Part shown: in pieces, positions 15,612 through 22,518 of the stretch
Position numbering within the stretch: the first letter of the stretch is position 1
Layout: every line of letters begins with the position of its first letter
From: an uncultured Eubacteriales bacterium
GTDB lineage: Bacteria; Bacillota; Clostridia; Oscillospirales; CAG-272
DNA length: 57,879 nucleotides
Direction of reading: 5' to 3'
Assembly (NCBI GenBank): GCA_934467415.1
Contig: CAKSLQ010000013.1
Coordinates: 1-57,879 of the forward strand
Position numbers and translations under genes: made by a program
The notes under the pieces: generated by a model
Told to the model about the DNA's origin: nothing
The model's input: only the letters and a program-made list of their open reading frames with translations
Database searches by the model: none

Positions 15612-15635
15612 GGGCGGCCTCGGCCGCCCTTTTTT
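15612..15635 (+). terminator. Rho-independent terminator after the fumarase alpha gene
   Basis: GGGCGGCC and GGCCGCCC form a perfect 8-bp stem with a two-base apex, followed by six T residues. Confidence 0.85.
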
Positions 15636-15669
15636 GTGTGGAGCGGGGCGTGTGCAAGGGAACAATCTT

Positions 15670-15821
15670 GTAGGGGCGACCATCGGTCGCCCGCCTCCGT
15701 GCGCAGTCTAACTTCGCCTCCCTTGTGCAAAGGGAGGTGGTGCGAAGCACCGGAGGGATTGTTTGGTGCGGAACAACCCCTCAGGCGTGTTCCACGCCAG
15801 CTCCCCTTGCACAGGGGAGCC
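15670..15821. repeat. Family E hairpin and family A element
   Basis: A family E hairpin (15670-15694, GGGCGACCATCGGTCGCCC) is followed by a complete family A element (15716-15821) with inner hairpins GTGCGAAGCAC and GGCGTGTTCCACGCC. Apart from these and the terminator and promoter, the 15595-15933 gap holds nothing else. Confidence 0.88.
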
Positions 15822-15859
15822 AAAATTGCCCCCTTTTTTTATTTTTTTGCAATTTCCTC

Positions 15860-15888
15860 TTGACAGACGCATGAACCCATGCTATCAT
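15860..15888 (+). promoter_or_regulatory. Sigma-A promoter of the arsR/zntA-type operon
   Basis: A consensus TTGACA (15860-15865) lies 17 bases from TATCAT (15883-15888). Transcription would begin near 15895, at the operator. Confidence 0.85.
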
Positions 15889-15894
15889 AAACAC

Positions 15895-15910
15895 ATGAAC
15901 AGATATTCAT
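15895..15910 (+). promoter_or_regulatory. ArsR/SmtB-type operator
   Basis: The sequence ATGAACAGATATTCAT is an inverted repeat (ATGAA-N6-TTCAT) and matches the known 12-2-12 SmtB/CzrA/CadC operator pattern. It lies at the predicted transcription start, so the repressor made by the next gene would block its own operon. The ATG in this site is therefore unlikely to be the translational start. Confidence 0.8.
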
Positions 15911-15933
15911 ACATTCAACGGAGGACAAGGGAA

Positions 15934-16218
15934 ATGGAAGACGAAGAACTGATCTACGATCTTGCCGACCTGTTCAAGATTTTCGCGGATTCCACGCGCA
16001 TCCGCATCCTGTTCTGCCTCTCGGACCGGGAGAGCTGCGTCGGCGACATCGCGGCGGCGCTGGAAATGAGCCAGACGGCCATTTCGCATCAGCTCCGCGT
16101 CCTGAAGCAGAGCCACCTGGTGCGCTGCCGCCGCGACGGCAAGCAGATGTACTATTCGCTGGCGGACGACCACGTCAAAACGATTCTCGACGCCGGACTT
16201 GAGCATGTGGAGGAGTAA
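15934..16218 (+). CDS. ArsR/SmtB-family metal-sensing repressor, probably Zn(II)
   Basis: Winged-helix repressor that releases DNA on binding metal. Start at 15934 (MEDEELIYDLADLFK, 94 residues) follows GGAGG; the ATG at 15895 is part of the operator. The recognition helix is MSQTAISHQLRVLKQS (45-60). The C-terminal alpha5 segment has Asp78, His80, His91 and Glu94, which match the D-x-H ... H-x2-E zinc ligands of SmtB in spacing. The alpha3 position has ESCVGD with only one Cys, so a CadC-type Cd/Pb site looks incomplete. It is followed directly by a P1B ATPase, an exporter it most likely controls. Confidence 0.9.
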   Translation: MEDEELIYDLADLFKIFADSTRIRILFCLSDRESCVGDIAAALEMSQTAISHQLRVLKQSHLVRCRRDGKQMYYSLADDHVKTILDAGLEHVEE

Positions 16219-16221
16219 GCC

Positions 16222-18264
16222 ATGAAAGACGAAGAAGAAAAGAAAGACGCCTGCCCCGGCTGCGGTCACGGCGAAGAGCACGAGCACGAGCACGAGCACG
16301 AGCATGACCACGACCATGACCACGGCGACGATTGCTGCTGCGGGCATGAACATCATCACGACGACGATGACGACGGCTGCTGCTGCGGCCACGACCACGA
16401 GCACGGGGAGGGCGACGGCAAAAAGCTGCTGATCCGCCTCGGCATCGCCGCCGTGCTGTTCTGCATCGGCCTCGGCCTGAAGCTTTTGGCTCTGCCGACC
16501 TTTGTCTCGGCCATCGTATTCGGCGCCTCCTATCTCGTCGCGGGCTATCGCGTCCTGCTCGAGGCGGTCGAGAGCATCCGCGACGGCGACTGGTTCGGCG
16601 AGGAGTTTCTGATGAGCATCGCGTCGCTCGGCGCATTCGCCATCGGCGAGTTTGCCGAGAGCTGCGCGGTCGTCATCCTCTTTGAGCTGGGCGAATATCT
16701 CCAGGGCCGCGCGGTCGCCAAGAGCCGCGGCAGCATCAAGCAGATGCTGGAGCTGCGCCCCGAGAAGGTCACGGTGGAGAAGGACGGCAAGCTCATCACC
16801 ATGGCGCCCGAGGCGGTGCAGATCGACGACATCGTCGTCATCGCCCCCGGCGAGAAGGTTTCGCTGGACGGTGTGCTGGTGGAAGGCACGGGCGACATGG
16901 ATCTGTCGGCGCTGACCGGCGAGAGCCTGCCGGTCGCAAAGACGGTCGGCGACGAGGCGCTGTCGGGCAGCATGAGCGTGGACGCCACCTTCAAGGTGCG
17001 CGTCACCGCCGACTATGCCAACGGCACGGTCGCCAAGATTCTCGAAATGCTGGAAAATGCGCGTGAGCGCAAGAGTCCGGTGGAGAACTTCATCCGCCGC
17101 TTCTCGAAAGTGTATACGCCGATTGTCTGCGCGTTTGCCGCGCTGGTGGCGATCGTCCCGCCGCTCCTCGGCTACGGCAGCTTCTCGACCTGGGTCTACC
17201 GTGCGCTCTGCGCGCTCGCGGCGTCCTGCCCCTGCGCGCTGGTCATCTCGGTGCCGCTCGGCCTGTTCGGCGGTCTCGGCGCGGCGTCCAAGTGCGGCGT
17301 GCTGATCAAGGGCGGCAACTATCTGGAGGCGCTCACCGCGGTGAACGCGGCCGCATTCGACAAGACCGGCACGCTCACGCGCGGCAGCTTCGCCTATGTC
17401 GGCGCCCAGGATGCGCCGGATGAGGAAGCGCTCTGCCGCGTCGTCGCCATCTGCGAAAAGTACAGCACGCACCCCATCGCGCTTGCCGCGATGCGCGCCT
17501 TCGGCAAGCTGGCCGAAGGCATTGAAGTGACCGATTCCGCCGCCATCCCCGGCAAGGGTGTGCGCGCCGACGCCGTCATCGACGGGAGGGCGGTCTCCTG
17601 CCTCTGCGGCAACGCGGCGCTGCTCGGTGACGCGGGTATCGCGTTCAACGAGGTCGAGGCGGCCGGCACGGTGGTCTACGCCGCCGCAAACGGCGTGTAC
17701 CTCGGCTGCGCCGTCTTCGCCGACGAGCTGAAGCCGGACAGCGCCGAAGCCATCCGCGACCTTGCGTCGCTCGGCATCACCGACACGACGATGCTCACCG
17801 GTGACAAGCGCGCCATCGCCGAGCGCGTGGCCAAGGAAGTCGGCATCTCGACCGTGAAGCCCGAGCTGCTGCCCGCCGACAAGGTGGAGGCGATCTCGGC
17901 GCTGCGCGAGAGCGGCAGGAAGCTGCTCTACGTCGGCGACGGCATCAACGACGCGCCCGGCCTTGCGCTCGCCGACGTGGGCGTGGCGATGGGCGGCATC
18001 GGCAGTGCCGCGGCGCTGGAGGCGGCGGACGTCGTCATCATGGGCGACTCGCTGACCAAAGTCCCCGCCGTGATCCGCATTGCCCGCAAGACGATGCGCA
18101 TCGTCCGCGAGAACATCGTATTTGCGCTGGTCGTCAAGGTCGGCGTCGTAATCCTGTCGGCGGTCGGCATCACCGATCTGTGGGTCGCCGTGTTCAGCGA
18201 TGTCGGCGTCTGCCTCTTGGCCGTGGCCAACGCGCTGCGCACCATGCGTGTGGCGAAGAAATAG
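16222..18264 (+). CDS. P1B-type Zn(II)/Cd(II) exporting ATPase
   Basis: Heavy-metal efflux ATPase of the ZntA/CadA group. Its 680 residues start with a cytoplasmic tail (1-65) rich in His, Asp and Cys, with repeated HEHEHE, HDHDHD, DCCCGHEHHH and GCCCGHDHEH, instead of a folded HMA domain. The core has the TM metal site CPC (336-338), phosphorylated Asp380 in DKTGT, the HP signature (417-418) and GDGINDAP (572-579). The last helices carry N-x7-K (Asn631, Lys639) and Asp660-x-Gly, the pattern of the Zn/Cd/Pb subgroup P1B-2. The gene starts three bases after the arsR stop with GGAG inside the arsR end, so the two are coupled. Confidence 0.94.
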   Translation: MKDEEEKKDACPGCGHGEEHEHEHEHEHDHDHDHGDDCCCGHEHHHDDDDDGCCCGHDHEHGEGDGKKLLIRLGIAAVLFCIGLGLKLLALPTFVSAIVFGASYLVAGYRVLLEAVESIRDGDWFGEEFLMSIASLGAFAIGEFAESCAVVILFELGEYLQGRAVAKSRGSIKQMLELRPEKVTVEKDGKLITMAPEAVQIDDIVVIAPGEKVSLDGVLVEGTGDMDLSALTGESLPVAKTVGDEALSGSMSVDATFKVRVTADYANGTVAKILEMLENARERKSPVENFIRRFSKVYTPIVCAFAALVAIVPPLLGYGSFSTWVYRALCALAASCPCALVISVPLGLFGGLGAASKCGVLIKGGNYLEALTAVNAAAFDKTGTLTRGSFAYVGAQDAPDEEALCRVVAICEKYSTHPIALAAMRAFGKLAEGIEVTDSAAIPGKGVRADAVIDGRAVSCLCGNAALLGDAGIAFNEVEAAGTVVYAAANGVYLGCAVFADELKPDSAEAIRDLASLGITDTTMLTGDKRAIAERVAKEVGISTVKPELLPADKVEAISALRESGRKLLYVGDGINDAPGLALADVGVAMGGIGSAAALEAADVVIMGDSLTKVPAVIRIARKTMRIVRENIVFALVVKVGVVILSAVGITDLWVAVFSDVGVCLLAVANALRTMRVAKK

Positions 18265-18340
18265 TTGAAACAGAAAAGAAAAGCGGGGGAAACTTTCGTG
18301 TACGAAAGTTTCCCCCGCACCCCTTTCCAAGGACTTTGAA
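18262..18340 (+). repeat. Family H element starting at the stop codon
   Basis: The stop TAG runs into GTTGAAACAGAAAAG, followed by a near-perfect 36-base dyad (18283-18318; arms GCGGGGGAAACTTTCGT and ACGAAAGTTTCCCCCGC) and ACCCCTTTCCAAGGACTTTGAA. The same layout recurs after the stops of the ATPase at 22516 and of ddl at 34135. It has no T tract, so it is not a standard terminator. Confidence 0.82.
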
Positions 18341-18561
18341 TTTTTTGGGGGTGCGCGGGTCGTCGTGGGAGCCGACCCCTACCGGTTGGTACAAGCATCG
18401 CACAATCCTGTAGAGGCGACCATTTGTCACCCGCCCGCGTTCCAAGCCTTCCCCAGCGGGGGAAGGGGGACCGCGCTCCGCGGTGGATGAGGTGTCTGCG
18501 CACCGGGCAACGGGTCGATGCTCCGCAGGGCACCGCGGAATAATCTCCAATCCCACGGCAC
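18341..18561. repeat. Family E and F repeats, no gene
   Basis: Between the family H element and the terminator the gap holds E-type hairpins (CGTCGTGGGAGCCGACCCCTACCGG near 18360-18385 and AGGCGACCATTTGTCACCCGC near 18413-18433) and a family F half (about 18447-18493, CCTTCCCCAGCGGGGGAAGG, inner hairpin ACCGCGCTCCGCGGT, then GGATGAGGTGT). No coding signal is seen. Confidence 0.7.
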
Positions 18562-18589
18562 AAAAAAGCGCTCCGCAGAGCGCTTTTTC
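18562..18589. terminator. Bidirectional terminator after pyridoxal kinase gene
   Basis: AAAAAAGCGCTC-CGCA-GAGCGCTTTTT: a 6-bp GC stem flanked by A and T tracts, usable in both directions. It begins just past the stop of the minus-strand kinase gene. Confidence 0.85.
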
Positions 18590-19465
18590 TCATATTTCCG
18601 CGAGCTTGTGCAGGCAGGGTTCGAGCAGGACGCCGTCGCGGTGCGGCGTGTCGAACGCGGCGGAATAGGCGATCACGTCGCGGACAAAGGCGCTCGCCGC
18701 CGTGACGGCGGCGGCAAACCGCGTGCCGGTGAGCAGCTTGCCCACAAGGACGGCGGCAAAGAGGTCGCCCGTGCCGGGGTACATGCCGCCGATGCGCGGC
18801 AGATTGACGAAGAACGGCGCGGGATCGAGCGCGGCGGGCGAGCGGTCTATCCCGGCGGTCGAGACGCCGGAGGCGCGGTCGGTGACGATGCCGGTGATGA
18901 CCGCGCGGCGCGGGCCGAGCGCGGTCAGCCTGTCGAGCAGCGCCGTGATACACGCGGTGAGCGCCGACGGCGACATCGCGGCGGTGTCGGGGTAGGGCAC
19001 TTCGCAGAGCAGGCAGGCCTCGGTCAGGTTCGGCACGATGATGTCGGCGCGGCGGCAGAGCTCGCGCATCCGATCCACCAGCGCGCCGGTGCTCTGCGAA
19101 TAGAGTTCGCCGTCGTCCCCCATCACGGGGTCGATCAGCGTCAGCGTGTCCGCACCGCCGAAGCGGGTGATGAAGTCCTCGATGAAATCGCACTGTGCCG
19201 CGCCCGAGAGAAAGCCGGTGTAGATGGCGTCCGGGCGGATGCCGAGCTTTTCCCAGTGGTCGGCGATCTTGTAGAGCTCGGGGGTCAGGTCGGTGAACGT
19301 GAAGCCCTCAAACCCGCCGGTGTGCGTGGAGAGCAGGGTGGTCGGCAGGGGCAGCACCTGTACGCCGAGGACGGACAGGACGGGCAGAATGGTCGTGAGC
19401 GACCCGCGGCCGAAGCAGGAAAGGTCGTGCATCGCCGCGACGCGGCGGACGGGATATGCAGGCAT
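18590..19465 (-). CDS. Pyridoxal/pyridoxamine kinase (PdxK/PdxY type)
   Basis: Ribokinase-fold kinase of the B6 salvage pathway, 291 residues. Marks are the early HDLSCFGRGSLTT, LSTHTGGF, PVMGDDGELY, PNLTEACLL and the anion-hole/catalytic MYPGTGDLFAAVL near residue 230. The start at 19465 has GGGAGGTG as SD. It is monocistronic, with its own promoter and terminator. PdxY-like specificity is likely, but a hydroxymethylpyrimidine kinase side activity, known in this family, cannot be ruled out. Confidence 0.9.
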   Translation of the reverse strand: MPAYPVRRVAAMHDLSCFGRGSLTTILPVLSVLGVQVLPLPTTLLSTHTGGFEGFTFTDLTPELYKIADHWEKLGIRPDAIYTGFLSGAAQCDFIEDFITRFGGADTLTLIDPVMGDDGELYSQSTGALVDRMRELCRRADIIVPNLTEACLLCEVPYPDTAAMSPSALTACITALLDRLTALGPRRAVITGIVTDRASGVSTAGIDRSPAALDPAPFFVNLPRIGGMYPGTGDLFAAVLVGKLLTGTRFAAAVTAASAFVRDVIAYSAAFDTPHRDGVLLEPCLHKLAEI

Positions 19466-19512
19466 GGTTTCACCTCCCGAAAGTTCAAAAATCCCGATTT
19501 TCGACTGTTCTT

Positions 19513-19541
19513 ATTATAGTTTGTTTTTGAGAAATTTGCAA
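19513..19541 (-). promoter_or_regulatory. Sigma-A promoter of the pyridoxal kinase gene
   Basis: On the minus strand TTGCAA (19541-19536) and TATAAT (19518-19513) are 17 bases apart, about 50 bases before the kinase start. Confidence 0.75.
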
Positions 19542-19570
19542 CGCATTTCACAGCATTTCGCAAAAGAATA

Positions 19571-19600
19571 TTGACATTGTCTATAACTATCATGTATAAT
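19571..19600 (+). promoter_or_regulatory. Sigma-A promoter of rny
   Basis: TTGACA (19571-19576) and TATAAT (19595-19600) with an 18-base spacer. The roughly 80-base leader has a small hairpin, CGCCCGTCCGGGCG. Confidence 0.82.
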
Positions 19601-19685
19601 ATACGTTAGTGCAGGTATGCCTGTTTCGCCCGTCCGGGCGGGGCGGCTTTGCATAATATCCGAAAATTCAAGGAGGTACACTGCG

Positions 19686-21233
19686 ATGGAGATTTACATT
19701 GCAGTCGGTGCCGTCGCCTTGATTGTGGGATTGCTGCTTGGTGCGGTCATCGGCTCGATGCACCGCAAGCGTGTCGCCGAGAAAGAGATCGGCAGCGCGG
19801 AGGAACAGGCGGCAAGAATTGTTGAAGAAGCGATCAAAACCGCCGAGAGCAAGAAGAAGGAATCCGTGCTCGAGGCGAAAGAGGAAGTTCTGAGGATCCG
19901 CACGGACGCCGAGAACGAACTCAAGGAGCGCCGCAAGGAGGTCTCCCGACAGGAGCGCCGCATTCAGCAAAAAGAAGAATCGCTTGACGCAAAGACCGAA
20001 GCTATTGAAAACAAGAACGAACTTCTGAACCAGAAAATCAAAGAGACGGAAGATCTTCGCGGGAAGATTCAGGAAACGCTGGATTCGCATGTCGCGATGC
20101 TGGAGCGCATCGCCGGATTTACACGCGATCAGGCGCGCGATGAGCTGCTTTCCCGCATGGAGACGGCACTGACACACGAAAAGGCGCTGAAGATTGCGCA
20201 CTTTGAGGAACAGTTCAAGGACGAGGCCGAGGAGAAGGCGAAGGACATCCTGTCCACCGCCATCCAGCGCTGCGCCGCCGACCATGTCAGCGAGATCACG
20301 ATTTCGACCGTTCAGCTGCCAAATGAGGACATGAAGGGCCGCATCATCGGCCGCGAGGGCCGCAACATCCGCGCGATCGAGACGCTCACCGGCGTCGATC
20401 TCATCATTGACGACACGCCCGAGGTCATCACGATCTCCGGCTTTGACTCGGTGCGCCGCGAGGTCGCGCGCATCGCGCTTGAAAAGCTGATTGCGGACGG
20501 CCGTATCCATCCCGCACGCATTGAGGAGATGGTGGAGAAGGCGCGCCGCGAGGTGGACGCCACCATCAAGCAGGCGGGCGAGAAGGCCACCTTCGAGACC
20601 GGCGTACACGGGCTGCATCCCGACGTCATCAAGCTGCTCGGCAGACTGCGTTACCGCACGAGCTACGGCCAGAATGTGCTGCGCCACTCGATCGAGGTCT
20701 CGCTGCTGTCCGGCATTCTGGCAAGCGAGCTCGGCGCCGATGTGACGGTGGCCAAGCGCGCGGGTCTGCTGCACGACATCGGCAAGGCGCTCACGCAGGA
20801 GGCGGAGGGCTCGCACATCCAGCTCGGCGTAGAGGTCGCCAAGAAGCATAAGGAATCGCGCGAGGTCATCAACGCGATCGAGGCGCACCACGGCGACGTG
20901 GAGCCCGAGACGCTGACCGCGTTCATCGTCCAGGCGGCAGACGCTATTTCGGCGGCGCGTCCGGGCGCACGGCGCGAGGACCTCGAGAATTACATCAAGC
21001 GTTTGCAGAAGCTCGAGGAGCTGGCAAACGACTTCCCCGGCGTCGAGAAGACCTTTGCCATCCAGGCGGGCCGCGAGATCCGCGTCATGGTCAAGCCCGA
21101 GCAGGTCTCGGACGACCAGATGACGATCCTCGCGCACGAGATCGCATCCAAGATCGAGAGCGAGATGGATTATCCCGGTCAGATCAAGGTGCATCTGATC
21201 CGCGAGAGCCGCACGGTGGACTTCGCAAAGTAA
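19686..21233 (+). CDS. rny: Ribonuclease Y
   Basis: Membrane-anchored endoribonuclease that starts mRNA decay. The start at 19686 (MEIYIAVGAVALIVGLLLG, 515 residues) has AAGGAGG nine bases upstream. Order of parts: one N-terminal TM helix (about 3-24), a long coiled coil (about 30-200), a KH domain with GREGRN, and an HD domain with the metal-binding LLHDIGKA and EAHHGD. It is followed by a terminator and then ymdB, the conserved rny-ymdB neighbourhood. Confidence 0.97.
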   Translation: MEIYIAVGAVALIVGLLLGAVIGSMHRKRVAEKEIGSAEEQAARIVEEAIKTAESKKKESVLEAKEEVLRIRTDAENELKERRKEVSRQERRIQQKEESLDAKTEAIENKNELLNQKIKETEDLRGKIQETLDSHVAMLERIAGFTRDQARDELLSRMETALTHEKALKIAHFEEQFKDEAEEKAKDILSTAIQRCAADHVSEITISTVQLPNEDMKGRIIGREGRNIRAIETLTGVDLIIDDTPEVITISGFDSVRREVARIALEKLIADGRIHPARIEEMVEKARREVDATIKQAGEKATFETGVHGLHPDVIKLLGRLRYRTSYGQNVLRHSIEVSLLSGILASELGADVTVAKRAGLLHDIGKALTQEAEGSHIQLGVEVAKKHKESREVINAIEAHHGDVEPETLTAFIVQAADAISAARPGARREDLENYIKRLQKLEELANDFPGVEKTFAIQAGREIRVMVKPEQVSDDQMTILAHEIASKIESEMDYPGQIKVHLIRESRTVDFAK

Positions 21234-21237
21234 ATAG

Positions 21238-21273
21238 AAAAAGGCTGTTTCGGCATTCCGAGACAGCCTTTTT
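21238..21273 (+). terminator. Terminator between rny and ymdB
   Basis: AAGGCTGTTTCGG and CCGAGACAGCCTT pair (one G-U) around a CATT loop, followed by TTTTT. It lies 4 bases after rny and 21 before ymdB, so it probably attenuates rather than isolates ymdB. Confidence 0.85.
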
Positions 21274-21294
21274 GAAAAAGAAAGAGAGCGGAAT

Positions 21295-22059
21295 ATGAAG
21301 ATTTTAATGCTCGGCGACATCGTCGGCGGCGCGGCGGTGGACCTGCTTTGCAGCCGCCTGTGGGGGCTCAGACGGGAGCTTTCGTGCGATATGGTGGTTG
21401 CCAACGGCGAGAACGCCACCGGCATCATGGGCATCTCCGCCGAGGACGCGGGGCGGCTGCTCGACGCGGGCGTCGATGTGCTCACCGGCGGCAACCATTC
21501 GCTGCACAATCGGTCGGTCTACAGCCTGCTCGACGACAGCCCGTGCATCCTGCGCCCCGCCAATCTGCCTGCCGCCGCGCCCGGCTGCGGCGACACCGTG
21601 TTTGACTGCGGCGCGGCGCGCGTGCTGGTGCTGAATCTCTCCGGCATGATGAACCTGGAGCACGCGGGCAGCCCCTTCGAGGTGGCCGACCGCCTGCTTG
21701 CCCGCCGCGCCGGCGAATACGATGCGGCGCTCGTCGATCTGCACGCCGAGGCCACCGCCGAGAAGGAGGCATTCGGCTGGTATCTCGACGGCAGGGTGAC
21801 CGCCGTCGTCGGCACGCATACGCACGTGCAGACCGCCGATGCAAAAATTCTGCCCGGCGGCACGGCGTATATGACCGATCTCGGCATGTGCGGCCCGGAG
21901 GGCGGCGTGCTCGGCACGGATCGCGACGTCATTCTGCGGCGCTTCACCACCGGCACACCGCAGAAATTCGTCCCCGCCGCGGGCAGGATCGTCCTGCGCG
22001 GCGCGCTCATCACCTGCGATGGGCTTCGCGCCGCGGCCATCGAGCGCGTGGAGATCTGA
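21295..22059 (+). CDS. ymdB: YmdB family metallophosphoesterase
   Basis: Di-metal phosphodiesterase; the Bacillus protein hydrolyses 2',3'-cyclic nucleotides and influences biofilm/motility decisions. The 254 residues have the ligands in order: MLGDIVG, VANGEN, LTGGNH, VDLHAEATAEKEA and GTHTHVQTAD, then TDLGMCGP. The SD is weak (AGCGGA), as expected if translation is modest or coupled to rny. Confidence 0.93.
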   Translation: MKILMLGDIVGGAAVDLLCSRLWGLRRELSCDMVVANGENATGIMGISAEDAGRLLDAGVDVLTGGNHSLHNRSVYSLLDDSPCILRPANLPAAAPGCGDTVFDCGAARVLVLNLSGMMNLEHAGSPFEVADRLLARRAGEYDAALVDLHAEATAEKEAFGWYLDGRVTAVVGTHTHVQTADAKILPGGTAYMTDLGMCGPEGGVLGTDRDVILRRFTTGTPQKFVPAAGRIVLRGALITCDGLRAAAIERVEI

Positions 22060-22073
22060 ATGCGAGAAACAGC

Positions 22074-22103
22074 AAAAAGCAGACGCATAGCGTCTGCTTT
22101 TTT
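22074..22103 (+). terminator. Terminator after ymdB
   Basis: AAAAAGCAGACGC-ATA-GCGTCTGCTTTTTT, a perfect 8-bp GC-containing stem with a T6 tract. Confidence 0.9.
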
Positions 22104-22138
22104 GCGTCGGGGGCGTTGTGGGGTGTTTTGCTTTGCGT

Positions 22139-22424
22139 TATCTCTCCCTCAGGCGCCGTTCGGCTCAGGATGTTTTTCGGTTTCGTTTGCGAAATCGTCG
22201 GCGTTCAGCCGACGAAGAAAAACTCCGCGAGACGCTTTGCGTCTCGTACAGCTATCCCCCGTCAGGAGGAGCCTTAGAAAGCGCAGCACGGATACCCGCG
22301 TTCGCAGCTTCCCCCGCTGGGGAAGGCTTGGTTAGAATATGCACGATGCGGCGGGAGACGGACGGCGCCCTACGTTTTGCCGCAGTGCGAGCGGGTCGTC
22401 GAGGGCGCCGACCCCTACCGGGTT
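22139..22424. repeat. Repeat cluster (G with nested C, F, E)
   Basis: A family G element is split by a family C element (22165-22246): TCTCCCTCAGGCGCCG lies on the left and CCCCCGTCAGGAGGAGCC on the right. A family F half (about 22310-22332, TTCCCCCGCTGGGGAAGG) and an E-type hairpin (about 22396-22424, GGGCGCCGACCCCTACC) follow. No gene is present between ymdB and the ATPase gene. Confidence 0.8.
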
Positions 22425-22444
22425 TGTGCGTTTTTCTCCCCCAT

Positions 22445-22518
22445 TCAAAGTTCTTGGAAAGGGGTACGGGGGAAACTTTCGTACACGAAAGTTTCCCCCG
22501 CTTTTCCTTTGCAACTTA
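22445..22518 (-). repeat. Family H element after the ATPase stop codon
   Basis: Reading on the minus strand, the stop TAA continues as GTTGCAAAGGAAAAG, then the dyad with arms CGGGGGAAACTTTCGTG and ACGAAAGTTTCCCCCG, and then ACCCCTTTCCAAGAACTTTGAA. Spacing from the stop is the same as in the copy at 18262. Confidence 0.82.

Noticed and set aside
18283..18318. Family H dyad as intrinsic terminator
   Set aside because: The hairpin is strong but no T tract follows in any copy; a different role is more likely.
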